Positions 15,336 through 25,017 of a stretch of DNA of 64,000 nucleotides are shown piece after piece; position 1 is the stretch's first letter, and the number at the start of each line of letters is the position of its first letter. The stretch is from NCBI GenBank assembly GCA_900318685.1, contig ONLL01000004.1, positions 161,527-225,526 of the forward strand. The letters run 5' to 3'. The DNA comes from an uncultured Prevotellaceae bacterium (GTDB lineage Bacteria; Bacteroidota; Bacteroidia; Bacteroidales; Bacteroidaceae). The notes beneath the pieces are model-generated. The model saw only the letters and a program-made list of their open reading frames with translations, did not search any database and was not told the DNA's origin. Position numbers and translations under genes: made by a program.

Positions 15336-15953
15336 CTATTTACCTTCCCTGTCATCCTTTATGGCTTTAGCAATTACCAGATTATGAATACCCTCCTGAG
15401 CTTCAGCATAATAGATGCTATCACAAGAATACTTAATCTTAGTCATTTCGGTATCCAAAAGATAGAACTCTGTTATCGGCAGCGTACTGCCTGCCTCGTT
15501 ATGAATCCTGTAGGTGTGCATAGCCTTAAATCCGATGAACCTAGGTTCAGAGGCAGCGATCTCCATGAGTTGAGTATATTTCTCATGGCCTTTATCCTTA
15601 ATTAGGTCAATCTCCCAATCGATATTTTTCTGCTTCTGGATTAGATCTTCGCATTCTTTCTTTAATTCAGGACGATTACTGATTTTAGCGATGGAGTCTT
15701 TCAACTCAGAGAATTCTTTCTGCAAAGCATTATATCTTTCATTCATCTGCGTAGCCTCTTCCATCTGCTTAAAGAAATCCGGATCATCTTGCGGAGTAAA
15801 AGCACTGTCAACGGTAGTTTGTATCACTTCATAAGTGGTTCCTTTAGCTATCGTCTTACTACTTTTGATGAGAGCTTCAGCTTTTTGAGCTGGAGAATTT
15901 GTGCACGCCACAATCATAAACAGAGCGCACACAGACAACATTAATTTTTTCAT
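15336..15953 (-). CDS. lipoprotein with coiled-coil segment, unknown function
   Basis: A 205-residue lipoprotein: leader MKKLMLSVCALFMIVACT with lipobox VAC. Residues about 60-130 are charged and heptad-like (MNERYNALQKEFSELKDS), suggesting a coiled coil; the C-terminal part is mixed. Start ATG 15953 has the leader directly after it; ATG 15959 is two codons earlier and equally possible, while the frame beyond has no signal. It is the last gene of module A, 127 bases after the OmpA-type gene, before a good terminator. Family not recognised. Confidence 0.7.
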   Translation of the reverse strand: MKKLMLSVCALFMIVACTNSPAQKAEALIKSSKTIAKGTTYEVIQTTVDSAFTPQDDPDFFKQMEEATQMNERYNALQKEFSELKDSIAKISNRPELKKECEDLIQKQKNIDWEIDLIKDKGHEKYTQLMEIAASEPRFIGFKAMHTYRIHNEAGSTLPITEFYLLDTEMTKIKYSCDSIYYAEAQEGIHNLVIAKAIKDDREGK

Positions 15954-16080
15954 TACCATTTCATTTTTAACAAAGTCCTTCCTCTGATAACAGAAGAAGG
16001 ACTTAAGAGATGTGGGAAAGAAATGTCTATTTTCAAATAAATACATCCTATCCCTGTTTCGAGTTAAACTGATCAGTAGT

Positions 16081-17238
16081 TTACTCAGCGATGGCAATAG
16101 TGACGCGGTTCTGTTCGTTCACAGAGAACGGTTGTACGCGAGCGCCCTTTGAATCAGTCGAGATACGATACTCGGCAATGCCATACTTAGAGATAAGCTC
16201 CTGCTTAACGGCGTTCACACGCTGCACACCCAGGTTGTCGTTGATGCGATCGTTACCAGTCTGCACGTCAGCATAGCCACAGAGGCTAACCTTTGCATTG
16301 GGATAACGCTGCAGATAGTTGGCGATATCAGCCACCTTCTGCTGCTCAGACGGACGGATGTCCCACTTGTTGATGGTGAAGAAGATGTCGCGGCGCAGAG
16401 CCTCGGGCTTCTCAACATAAACAGTGTCCTTCAGGGTCTTTGTGATGTAAACGGTATCGGTACGAGCAGGACCATCACCCCATGGGTTGACGGGAACAAT
16501 CTCCTTCACATACTTCTTGTAGCTCTTGCCAAGGTTGATGCGCAGACCTGCCAGTGCATTGAAGTACCAGTCAGGGTTGCCAGCCTTCTTTGAGTTGTAG
16601 TGGTCAGAGAGGATATTGGCATTACCCTCAATGGTCAGAGCAACATCGCTGCCAAGACGGAAGGCAGCCTCAAGGCCAAAGCGGCCGAAGGGGCGAACCT
16701 TGGAACCATCCCAGAGGTACTCCAGAAGGAACTGCTGCTTCGACAGACCGTGGTTCTCGATATCCATAGCGATACGGTTCACCTCACCATTGTGCCAAGC
16801 GAAGTTTGCACCACCGCCTACGAGAGCCGACAGGTTGAAGATGCGAGTAGGATTGTAGCCTGCAAACAGGTTCGACAGATTAAACATCAGGTCGAGACCA
16901 GGAGCAGCATAGAAATAAGAGTAGGTACGAGTGTAAGGAGTCTCATTAGCTACCTGATATCCGTTCCAACCGCCCTTCGACTGATAGAGGTTACCCTGCA
17001 GACGAGCAGCGATAACGGGTGAGAACTGATAACCAAGTCCCAGCTGGAAGTTGGGAGAGATCAGCTTACTGAACTTTGCCTCACCACGAGTATACTGAGC
17101 ACCAGCCTCAAGATTCATGAACCAGTGCTTCTGGAACTCATAGCGTGTCTCAAAGACATCCGTATAGGTTGCCTGAGCCATAGCCGAGCCACTCACTGTG
17201 AGCAGCATACCGACCAGAAGAGTCTTCATTATTTTCAT
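16081..17238 (-). CDS. OmpA-type outer membrane protein (module A)
   Basis: A 385-residue protein with a signal peptide, an eight-stranded-type beta-barrel region (residues about 30-260, with YLWDGSK and WYFNALAGLRINLG motifs) and a C-terminal OmpA peptidoglycan-binding domain (from RRDIFFTINKWDIRPSEQQK; the GYAD...NDRINDNLGVQRVNAV and D/R ligand residues are present). It anchors the outer membrane to peptidoglycan. It is a clear paralogue of the OmpA-type protein at 32.9-34.1 kb. Both lie downstream of a coiled-coil surface lipoprotein gene, directly in module B and with one small lipoprotein gene between here, suggesting a working pair. Confidence 0.92.
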   Translation of the reverse strand: MKIMKTLLVGMLLTVSGSAMAQATYTDVFETRYEFQKHWFMNLEAGAQYTRGEAKFSKLISPNFQLGLGYQFSPVIAARLQGNLYQSKGGWNGYQVANETPYTRTYSYFYAAPGLDLMFNLSNLFAGYNPTRIFNLSALVGGGANFAWHNGEVNRIAMDIENHGLSKQQFLLEYLWDGSKVRPFGRFGLEAAFRLGSDVALTIEGNANILSDHYNSKKAGNPDWYFNALAGLRINLGKSYKKYVKEIVPVNPWGDGPARTDTVYITKTLKDTVYVEKPEALRRDIFFTINKWDIRPSEQQKVADIANYLQRYPNAKVSLCGYADVQTGNDRINDNLGVQRVNAVKQELISKYGIAEYRISTDSKGARVQPFSVNEQNRVTIAIAE

Positions 17239-17260
17239 AGTTTAAACCGTTTAATTATTG

Positions 17261-17776
17261 TTATTCACCTAGGGTCTCTGGATTAAGCTGATGGTTCTCA
17301 TCAGGAATTGTGAGATACCAATAGTAGCCAACTCGGACGGGAACAATCACGCACTTCATTGAACTCAGAGCGTCATCACTATTACCATATTGGATGGTGT
17401 AATGTACCTCTGATGTCGACTCGCTGAACAAATTCAACCGATCAATCTTATAGTCACGTATGGGAAACATTTCCATTGTACGGCGAATTACCAGTTTCTT
17501 TTCGTCTGGCAAAGGTAATACATCATCACCATCTGGAATATAAAGCATGTTCAATGCACTGTCGAGCTCATTTGCTTTCTGATAGTCCAAATACTTTTTG
17601 ACATTATAGAGTACTGCCAAAGTGTCCGTCATAGTGCGTACCATCTGCTCTGATTGGCGCTGGTCAATATACCAGTCCGACTTGTCGGAGGAAGGGGTAT
17701 CCTTCTTCTGGCTACATGAGATGAAGGAAGCACACAAAACACTGAGACCAAATATAAACTTCAGAGTTTTATTCAT
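17261..17776 (-). CDS. lipoprotein of unknown function (module A)
   Basis: A 171-residue lipoprotein with leader MNKTLKFIFGLSVLCASF and lipobox ISC. The mature part has a helical first half and a beta-like second half resembling a small NTF2/cystatin-like fold, but I cannot name a family. It sits between the coiled-coil lipoprotein gene and the OmpA-type gene; a strong hairpin separates it from the former. Confidence 0.75.
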   Translation of the reverse strand: MNKTLKFIFGLSVLCASFISCSQKKDTPSSDKSDWYIDQRQSEQMVRTMTDTLAVLYNVKKYLDYQKANELDSALNMLYIPDGDDVLPLPDEKKLVIRRTMEMFPIRDYKIDRLNLFSESTSEVHYTIQYGNSDDALSSMKCVIVPVRVGYYWYLTIPDENHQLNPETLGE

Positions 17777-17799
17777 TAAAAATCTTTCCTTTTGACAAA

Positions 17800-17827
17800 G
17801 AGTGCCCCGAGGTTTCTCGGAGCACTC
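17800..17827 (-). terminator. hairpin between the coiled-coil lipoprotein gene and the next lipoprotein gene
   Basis: Minus-strand stem GAGTGCTCCGAG paired with CCTCGGGGCACTC around a three-base loop, followed by TTTG. It is 29 bases after the stop of the coiled-coil gene. It may terminate partially, lowering expression of the downstream genes. Confidence 0.65.
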
Positions 17828-17855
17828 CTCAAGTCAGTTATTAATGATGAATCAA

Positions 17856-20800
17856 TTAAGGTTCAGTTTCTTCGACGGGGCCGGGATAGTCCTTAATAAC
17901 AACATTAGCAGGTGCAGTGTCCTTAGGATAGAGTCGTACTGTAGAGAACTTCTCAACTTTACCGAAGCCATACTCAGCTGTTACAGGGATAAAGATATTG
18001 ACCTCTCCCTCAACATTTGAGCCACCGTTATTCTTGAATACCAGATACTTCACGCCATCAAATTTCTTCTCCTTCACAGATAGACGAATGTTACCATTGG
18101 TGTAATTACTGATTTGCTTAGCCGTCATGGCTTGCTCATAAGTAAGTTTGTCATCTGCAACGATACCGGTTGCGGTAGGTTTCATACCGTATCTGACATC
18201 ATCAAGATTCCAGACAGGATCTTGAACCTCGTAATACTTATAGAGGTCACGACGATACTTTTGGAACTCACCATCCTTGGCTCCAGGAGCCTTCTTAGAC
18301 ACCTCATAGCCACGGAAGTCAGTCATGGTAAATGCATCATCGCAGTCGATTGCAGTTCCGGATACATGACCCTCCTCGAATGCACCACCAAGTTCAGCGT
18401 TGATAGCCAGAGGCTCAACAAGGCAGAAGTCATAGTCCTTCACGGGGACGATGTTCCACTCATTGATAGTACCCCAGACTCCCATGTGCACCTTATAGTT
18501 ATGACTGCGTACAGGCTCAACACCAATTCCCTTTGGAGTGATGGGATTCAGCAGCTTCTGATTAGCTTCGTTGTGGTGGTCTGCGTAGAGGATAGCATAG
18601 TTATAAGGCTTCCGGCCATTAACCGTCACGTTATCCCATGCTACGTGATTTCCGTCTTTCTGATCGAATACACCAGTCTCGGTGTTCATCATACCCCACC
18701 ACTCGAGCTGCAGAGCCTGCTTGCCAGCAGTGTTCTCAAGCTTGTAAGCACCTGCACCAGCCCAGTTGATCTCGCTCAAAGCAGGACTGTTAGTGTTGCT
18801 GGAAGGACGATATGTATAGTGCTCACCATCTCTGGAGAAGTCAGCCTGCTGGTAACCCGGAGTATTGTCTTTCTTCTCCCATTTACCTTCGCCAACTTCA
18901 TTTCCTGCTGCATCCACCTTCTCAATCCAATTCCAGTCTTTAGTGATAGCATCAGGACCAGTCCAAGTGAACTGCATATCCCATGAGCTGCAAGTTCCCA
19001 GAAGATTCTTCACAATAAACTGAGGATTATTATTCTTCAACTCATAGGTGAAGGGGTTGGTAATCGGGTTGTAGAACACGCAGTAGTCAAACTGCTCATT
19101 AGGTCCGAGCAATTTTGAACTGTTGTTCTTCTTGTCGTAAATCTGCATTCCAACAGCAGGAGCCTCGACACCATAGGTGAAGTCACCGTTGACAAATTTC
19201 TGACCAGGTTTGATCGTGCCATTCTTGATGAGGAAGTACTGAGCAGTGTTGTACTGAACAGCCATCACATCGTGCAGCGAGTGCTTCGTGAACCAGTAGT
19301 TGTCGTAGTAGCCATTGATCGAAGGTACTTCTGGACGTTTGATAGTCCAGATCCAATCCATAGTAAGGTCAGGATACTCCGTCGGGAGTACGGAATAGAA
19401 CTTAAGCGTAGTCACAAATACTTTCTGTCCACGCGGATAGATATTGGCAATCATAGCAGGCTGCAGATTCCACTCGAAGAGGATGGCATCACCCTGCAGA
19501 TTAGTGGTCTCCTTATACTCAGGTCCGATAGGATCAGCAGCAGGCTTGAGAAGACTCAGGTGCGAAGCGGGTTCGCCTCCCTTCTTTTCCTTATCGTAGC
19601 TCCAGAACATGCCAACGGCTTTATCCTCGCCATTCCAGCCATACGTAGGATCTTTGGTCAGGTAAACCTGCTTGAAGGTAGACTGTGACATACCCGTAGG
19701 AGCGACCTTAGCATAAACCTCATTGATGACGTGACGCCATGTAAGGCCTCCAGATACATTCTCATCGCAAGGCTTGAGCATTGTTGTTGGATTAACATAC
19801 GGCTCCAAATCGATTGTTCCCTTAGTGGGCTCCACCCACTTAATTTTCATGTAACGCTCGTCAACAAGATTACCATTCTTTGTGTCGATCAGCATGATGC
19901 GGATAATAGGCTCCTTACCGACGCAGGCACGGTTGTCTGTCCAGCCGCTAGGAATCTTCGAGCTGAGGATACCAGTAACAGGATTGATTTCAGCAAATTC
20001 CTGCTGGTTAGTGCTGTGATCAACGTCCATCTTATATTCCGTAGTCGGAATAGCATAGCGGAATTCCAGACCGTAATTCTTCAGCTTTTCGGGAGAAATC
20101 TTATGAGCGAGCTCTTCGTGGTTCTCGACATAGACCTTGCTGTTGGGATCATCGATACCAGCAAAACCTGCAACGTCCATAGGAGTCTCAATATCACATG
20201 CACCCACAATCTTGGAAACATCAAGAGTCTGGTTGTAGGCAACGGTTGTAAGAACCATGTTCAGATTGCTTCTTTCATTGCTGGCATTAGCATCGACGGG
20301 CTGTGCCCACATAGTAGCAGAGTCTGTGAAATGGTGGACATTATAGTCATTCTTACGCACAACTTTGTCGAACGGATCATACCAAGTAAGCTTCTCTTTA
20401 TCCTTACCGCCCTTCCAGTAGCCAGGCTTGTCAGCCCAGTGCAAGTGAGCGATGCGCGGTGAGAAAGTACGCTCAGCCAGCCTGTGGTTCTCAGAGGTGA
20501 TAACAGCCTCATCATTCTTATCAACAGGTACGCCGGCAACTTCCTGAGCCTTGCGAGGAACGTTCAAATTGACGATGTAGATTTCACCGTTATCGCGGTT
20601 GAGCGATGAAGTAATGGTCTTCTTCAGGTTGACCTTGATCAGGCCCTTCTGGCCTTCAACACTCCAATTAGCGACCCCAGCGAATGCAACGGGAGTCTCA
20701 GTTCCATAGTAAGGATCTGCAGCACGAGTCTCAGCAATAGCAGACTTGTAGAAAATCTTTGCGGAATCAATAGTATTCACGTCGACATTGGCAGGACTCA

Positions 20801-22994
20801 GCGTGTAGTAAGCCTCAGCAGTGCCGTCGTCAATAGTGACTACCTTATTATAATCACGATTGACGTGAGAAGCAGCTTTCATACCTTTCTTAACTTCTTT
20901 ATAGGCATGTCCGTTACCGCCAATAGCAGGGTTACCAGAAGCTAACTTCTTATTATCACGATTACCGCTAATCACAGGAGCATAAGACAGCGAGTTGAAC
21001 TCGATAGCTTCGATACCATCGATGTAGAGCTGGGGAACGAGTGAGATGCTCTTCAGCACGTGACTGACGTAAACCATAATATTCTCGACATTAGCGGTGA
21101 TAGCATCAGCAATCTTCTGGTCGATCTTAGCAAACTGGCCCTCAAGCTCCTTGATGCGCTTGTCGAGACCATCGTAAAGAGCCTTTGCCTCAATCTCCTT
21201 ATCAGCGAGGATCTTCTTTAATTCGGCATACTTCGTGGCAATATCGGTCTTGATACCAGAGATATCGTTCATCACCTCGGTGATAGCAGCCTTGCGAGCA
21301 GCCTCCTCGGCCTCGATCTTCTTCTTCAGCTCATCACTTGCATTCTTCAGATCCTCCTTCAAGCCGGGGATAACAGTCTCTTCCATGCTCTTCTGGAAAG
21401 CCTGCAGAGCTGCAACCTGCTGGTCGAGAGCCTTCTTGGCAATCTCGTAAGCCTCAATGTGGCCATTGACGATACCCTCAAGAGCGGCAATCTTGCCGTC
21501 GAGAGTCTTGTCTGCCTCCTGAAGGTCAGCAATCAGCTTGTCGAACTTCGTCTCCACGCGCTCGATCTCACCGGTGGCAGCAGCCAGGTCGGCAAGGATG
21601 CCAACGATATCCTTACGGATGTCTTCCAGCTCCTCAAAAGCCTTGTCGATGCGGCCATTGAGCTCAGCATACTTAGTAGCGATATCCTCGTTCAGTTTGT
21701 CAACTGCCTCTTTCAGAGCATTCTCAAGACTTGTCTTGGCAGCCTCGAGCTCAGTACGGTCAGCCTTGTTGGTCTCCAGAGCAGCGATGAGAGCCTGGAT
21801 AGCAGCCTCGCGAGCGTCCATCTCATTATAGATGGCAGCCTCCTTGGCAATAACGAGAGCTTCGAGCTTCTCAATCAGGTTGTCCAGACGGACAATCTCA
21901 GTCTTGTCAGCCTTGCTGGCGACGAGAGCCTCAACCTCCTTACGGAGAGACTCCAGAGCAGCGTTCACAGCCTCCTTGTCAGCCTTGTTGTTCTGAAGGT
22001 CAGCAACAGCAGCCTGAACGGTAAGCAGGGTAGCCTGCAGAGCGGCAACCTCAGTCTTGTCAGCCTTGCTGTCCTGAAGGGCGGCAATCAGAGTCTCAAG
22101 ACGTGAAACGGCAGCATTGAACGTGTCATTGGTGACATAGTTCTTGAGCTGCTCGTTCAGAGCGTCAATCTTTGACTGAACGTCAGCCTTCAAAGCGTCA
22201 ACGGTAGCCTGGTCAGCCTTCGTGGCAAGAGCAGCCTGGAAAGCAGCCTGCACATTGGCCAGCGTGGTCTGCAGACCGTCGACGGTAGCCTTCAGCGAGT
22301 TGAAAGCCTCCTGGGAAACCTTGCCATTGAGAGCCTCCTTCAGGGCCTCGATGTCCTTGTTCACCAGGTCGATCTTGTTCTGAACCTCGGTCAGGGCAGC
22401 CTTCTCGGTCTGCAGCGTGTTGATGAGGTCCTTCAGGCTGGCCAGCTGCGTCTCCAGGGCGGAGATGCGGGCGACGGCCTCGTTGTAGGTCTCCTTGTCG
22501 ACCTTGCCGTTGATGGCAGCAGTCAGGGTCTGGATTGCTGCATCGAGAGCGCTCTGGTCAGCCTTCGTGGCGATGAGGGCCTCCAGGGTGTCGATGTCCT
22601 TATCGATGGCATCGATCTTGGCCTGTACGGCAGCCTTGTTAGCCTCGTAGGCAGTCTTCAGGTCGTTCACCTCCTTGATGAGGTTGTCGACCGTAGTCTG
22701 ATCGGCCTTGGCAGCAATAGCAGCGTTCAGCCTTCCCTCAGCGTCAGCAATCTGAGTCTTGAAGGTGCTCTCCAGAGTCGACAGCTGGCTCTCAAGATTT
22801 GTCTTCGTTGTCTTCAGCTCAGTCTCCAAGGCGGAGAGGCTCGATGACAACTTGGCAATCTCGTTTTGTGCGGCTACGATCTCAGCCTTGTTGGCGTTGA
22901 TGTCGTCATCGTAGTCAGCACAAGACACGAACACGCTGCTGGAGGACATGATGAGTGCTCCAAACAGCAGTGAACCAATTAATCTTTTTTTCAT
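17856..22994 (-). CDS. giant coiled-coil surface lipoprotein (module A)
   Basis: A 1712-residue protein. Leader MKKRLIGSLLFGALIM ends in a lipobox (VFVSC), and the cysteine is followed by ADYDDD, an acidic stretch like the Bacteroidota surface-export signal. Residues about 25-640 are heptad-rich with repeated KAD/KVD motifs (NKADKEAV, SKADKTEI, TKADQATV) of the kind found in trimeric fibre stalks. The remaining 1070 residues are a beta-rich, aromatic-rich globular part starting near SISLVPQLYIDGIEAIEF. The start at 22994 is chosen because the signal peptide begins there. It probably forms a rod-like surface fibre. Trimer formation is inferred. Confidence 0.8.
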   Translation of the reverse strand: MKKRLIGSLLFGALIMSSSSVFVSCADYDDDINANKAEIVAAQNEIAKLSSSLSALETELKTTKTNLESQLSTLESTFKTQIADAEGRLNAAIAAKADQTTVDNLIKEVNDLKTAYEANKAAVQAKIDAIDKDIDTLEALIATKADQSALDAAIQTLTAAINGKVDKETYNEAVARISALETQLASLKDLINTLQTEKAALTEVQNKIDLVNKDIEALKEALNGKVSQEAFNSLKATVDGLQTTLANVQAAFQAALATKADQATVDALKADVQSKIDALNEQLKNYVTNDTFNAAVSRLETLIAALQDSKADKTEVAALQATLLTVQAAVADLQNNKADKEAVNAALESLRKEVEALVASKADKTEIVRLDNLIEKLEALVIAKEAAIYNEMDAREAAIQALIAALETNKADRTELEAAKTSLENALKEAVDKLNEDIATKYAELNGRIDKAFEELEDIRKDIVGILADLAAATGEIERVETKFDKLIADLQEADKTLDGKIAALEGIVNGHIEAYEIAKKALDQQVAALQAFQKSMEETVIPGLKEDLKNASDELKKKIEAEEAARKAAITEVMNDISGIKTDIATKYAELKKILADKEIEAKALYDGLDKRIKELEGQFAKIDQKIADAITANVENIMVYVSHVLKSISLVPQLYIDGIEAIEFNSLSYAPVISGNRDNKKLASGNPAIGGNGHAYKEVKKGMKAASHVNRDYNKVVTIDDGTAEAYYTLSPANVDVNTIDSAKIFYKSAIAETRAADPYYGTETPVAFAGVANWSVEGQKGLIKVNLKKTITSSLNRDNGEIYIVNLNVPRKAQEVAGVPVDKNDEAVITSENHRLAERTFSPRIAHLHWADKPGYWKGGKDKEKLTWYDPFDKVVRKNDYNVHHFTDSATMWAQPVDANASNERSNLNMVLTTVAYNQTLDVSKIVGACDIETPMDVAGFAGIDDPNSKVYVENHEELAHKISPEKLKNYGLEFRYAIPTTEYKMDVDHSTNQQEFAEINPVTGILSSKIPSGWTDNRACVGKEPIIRIMLIDTKNGNLVDERYMKIKWVEPTKGTIDLEPYVNPTTMLKPCDENVSGGLTWRHVINEVYAKVAPTGMSQSTFKQVYLTKDPTYGWNGEDKAVGMFWSYDKEKKGGEPASHLSLLKPAADPIGPEYKETTNLQGDAILFEWNLQPAMIANIYPRGQKVFVTTLKFYSVLPTEYPDLTMDWIWTIKRPEVPSINGYYDNYWFTKHSLHDVMAVQYNTAQYFLIKNGTIKPGQKFVNGDFTYGVEAPAVGMQIYDKKNNSSKLLGPNEQFDYCVFYNPITNPFTYELKNNNPQFIVKNLLGTCSSWDMQFTWTGPDAITKDWNWIEKVDAAGNEVGEGKWEKKDNTPGYQQADFSRDGEHYTYRPSSNTNSPALSEINWAGAGAYKLENTAGKQALQLEWWGMMNTETGVFDQKDGNHVAWDNVTVNGRKPYNYAILYADHHNEANQKLLNPITPKGIGVEPVRSHNYKVHMGVWGTINEWNIVPVKDYDFCLVEPLAINAELGGAFEEGHVSGTAIDCDDAFTMTDFRGYEVSKKAPGAKDGEFQKYRRDLYKYYEVQDPVWNLDDVRYGMKPTATGIVADDKLTYEQAMTAKQISNYTNGNIRLSVKEKKFDGVKYLVFKNNGGSNVEGEVNIFIPVTAEYGFGKVEKFSTVRLYPKDTAPANVVIKDYPGPVEETEP

Positions 22995-23104
22995 ACGATT
23001 AAAATTAAAATTAATAATAAAACTAAATTTGTTTAACATCTTTTACTTTACTTCAATTCACATTTTTTCCTGCGCATCTCTTCTGAGTAGCTACAATTTC
23101 GCTG

Positions 23105-23112
23105 CAAATATA
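23105..23112 (-). promoter_or_regulatory. promoter of the module A coiled-coil lipoprotein gene
   Basis: TATATTTG on the minus strand with TTTG at 23133-23136 exactly 20 bases upstream. Predicted leader about 105 bases. Confidence 0.7.
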
Positions 23113-23172
23113 GGCATAAATCTGTAATCATGCAAATATTTTTGAACATTTTTTTGTAAAAACGTAAAAAAA

Positions 23173-23298
23173 TTAGCTTTTGCAGGACTTTTCATGCCGT
23201 TTTACGCGCGAAATCGCACCATTTTGCATTGGATTCCCTTTGCTAATGGGGTGTTGCGACCTGTAGATACCAGCGTACTGATTTGCTTTTCTTACCAT
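23173..23298 (-). CDS. candidate 41-residue small basic protein
   Basis: A short frame in the 536-base gap between asnS and the coiled-coil gene. It begins with ATG at 23298 preceded by AAAGGAG at suitable distance, encodes 41 residues (MVRKANQYAGIYRSQ at the start, 11 Lys/Arg, ending SCKS) and ends in TAA followed by a T run. A strong promoter lies 31 bases upstream. It could be a true small protein, or the RNA itself could be the product. I do not recognise it. Confidence 0.4.
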   Translation of the reverse strand: MVRKANQYAGIYRSQHPISKGNPMQNGAISRVKRHEKSCKS

Positions 23299-23328
23299 AG
23301 ATCTCCTTTCTTTTATGAATTTTGCCTG

Positions 23329-23336
23329 CAAAGGTA
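23329..23336 (-). promoter_or_regulatory. promoter of the small ORF/ncRNA unit upstream of module A
   Basis: TACCTTTG on the minus strand with TTTG at 23357-23360, spacing 20. This is a complete -33/-7 pair, and the nearest annotated gene downstream is about 330 bases away. Confidence 0.65.
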
Positions 23337-23491
23337 GTGGTTTTCTTTGAATTATGCAAATTTTTCGAGGATTTTTTTAGTTTTTACTGTTGTGAAAGTA
23401 CGATTTTTAGGGGATTTGCGGGCATTTGAGCCTTTGGAAGGTGTCATTATATAATATAATGTACGCGCGCGCAGACCTTTTTACATTAACA

Positions 23492-23520
23492 AGGGCAGCA
23501 GCGATGTTGGCTGCTGCCCT
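23492..23520 (-). terminator. terminator hairpin after asnS
   Basis: Ten-base perfect stem (AGGGCAGCAG with CTGCTGCCCT) around a nine-base loop, 11 bases after the asnS stop on the minus strand. The T tract is interrupted. Confidence 0.65.
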
Positions 23521-23530
23521 GTACGGTGTT

Positions 23531-25003
23531 CTAGAAGTCAGCACTTTTGGGCGTACGCGGGAAGGGTATGACATCACGGATGTTCTGCATGCCCGTGACG
23601 AAGAGGATGAGGCGCTCGAAGCCGAGTCCGAAGCCTGCATGTGGGCAGGAGCCATAACGGCGTGTGTCGAGATACCACCACAGTTTGTCAGTCTCCATAT
23701 TGCGGTGATTAATCTCTGCCATGAGTTTGTCGTAACTCTCCTCACGAACTGAGCCTCCGATGATCTCGCCAATCTGCGGGAAGAGCACATCTGTGCCCTG
23801 CATGGTCGGGCCAGGAGCCTGCTGCCCACGATAGCCGATGCTGCCCTCGGAAAACTCCGAAGAAGCGGCTGCAGTGTTCTGCTTCATATAGAAAGCCTTG
23901 ATAGAGGAAGGATAGTCGGTCATGATAACGGGCTTACGGAAGTGCTCCTCTACAAGATAGCGCTCATGCTCGGATGCGAGGTCATCGCCCCATTGGCAGG
24001 GGAACTCGAACTTGCGTCCGTCGCGAATGGCCTGCTGAAGGATGTTGATGCCCTCGGTATAGGTGAGCCGCACGAAGTCGGCCTTGACACATCCCTCGAG
24101 TCGCTCGATGAGAGTCTTGTCGATCATCTTGTTGAGGAACTCGAGATCATCCTTGCAGTTGTCAAGTGCCCAACGTACACAATACTTGATAAAGTCTTCC
24201 TCGAGGTCCATGAGTCCTTCCTGATCGAGGAAGGCCACTTCCGGCTCAATCATCCAGAACTCAGCGAGGTGACGCGGAGTATTACTGTTCTCAGCACGGA
24301 AGGTGGGACCGAAGGTATAGATAGCTCCCAGGGCAGTGGCGCCGAGTTCACCCTCCAACTGTCCGCTAACGGTGAGGCTGGTCTGCTCGCCAAAGAAGTC
24401 ATCGTCGTAGATAATCTTTCCCTCGTCGTCCTTCTTCAAATCGTAGAGGTTCTTCGTAGTAACCTGGAACATGTTTCCGGCACCTTCACAGTCGCTGGCA
24501 GTAATCAGAGGCGTATGGAAATAGAAGAATCCATGCTCATGGAAGTAGGTATGGATGGCCATCGCCATGTTGTGGCGGATACGCATCACGGCTCCGAAGG
24601 TATTGGTACGCAGGCGCAGATGAGCATTCTTACGCATGACCTCAAAGCTCTGCCCCTTCTTCTGCATAGGATAGGTATTGTCGCAGAGTCCATAGATGTG
24701 TATGCTACTAGCCTGTATCTCGGAAGGCTGTCCGGGAGCTGGCGATTCTACGAGTGTTCCCTCAACAGAGAGGCATGCGCCAGTGGTGACATCCTTGAGG
24801 GAGGGAGCGGCGACTAGGTCGCAACTAACGGGACAGTTTTCGGCATCAACGACGATTTGTACGCTCTTGATGGTAGAGCCATCGTTGAGGGCAATGAAGT
24901 CGACGGCCTTGCTGCTACGATGGGTGCGCACCCATCCCTTGACACAGACAGGCTGTCCGTATTCGGTGCAACCGAGAATATCGATGATTTTTGTTCTTTC
25001 CAT
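23531..25003 (-). CDS. asnS: asparaginyl-tRNA synthetase
   Basis: Charges tRNA-Asn. The 490-residue protein has an N-terminal OB-fold anticodon-binding domain ([23 protein letters not shown] pattern) and the class II core with motif 2 ([22 protein letters not shown], spread) and motif 3 ([15 protein letters not shown]). The end, [15 protein letters not shown], is the family's characteristic C-terminus. It lies 14 bases downstream of the pseudouridine synthase gene, so it is cotranscribed with it and with purB, and ends at a clear hairpin. Confidence 0.97.
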   Translation of the reverse strand: MERTKIIDILGCTEYGQPVCVKGWVRTHRSSKAVDFIALNDGSTIKSVQIVVDAENCPVSCDLVAAPSLKDVTTGACLSVEGTLVESPAPGQPSEIQASSIHIYGLCDNTYPMQKKGQSFEVMRKNAHLRLRTNTFGAVMRIRHNMAMAIHTYFHEHGFFYFHTPLITASDCEGAGNMFQVTTKNLYDLKKDDEGKIIYDDDFFGEQTSLTVSGQLEGELGATALGAIYTFGPTFRAENSNTPRHLAEFWMIEPEVAFLDQEGLMDLEEDFIKYCVRWALDNCKDDLEFLNKMIDKTLIERLEGCVKADFVRLTYTEGINILQQAIRDGRKFEFPCQWGDDLASEHERYLVEEHFRKPVIMTDYPSSIKAFYMKQNTAAASSEFSEGSIGYRGQQAPGPTMQGTDVLFPQIGEIIGGSVREESYDKLMAEINHRNMETDKLWWYLDTRRYGSCPHAGFGLGFERLILFVTGMQNIRDVIPFPRTPKSADF

Positions 25004-25017
25004 TTTTCTATGCTTTA

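Noticed and set aside
21459-22106. Plus-strand frame of 215 codons opposite the coiled-coil gene
   Set aside because: Leu/Ser-rich mirror of a biased coding strand, no start signal; a shadow of the lipoprotein gene.
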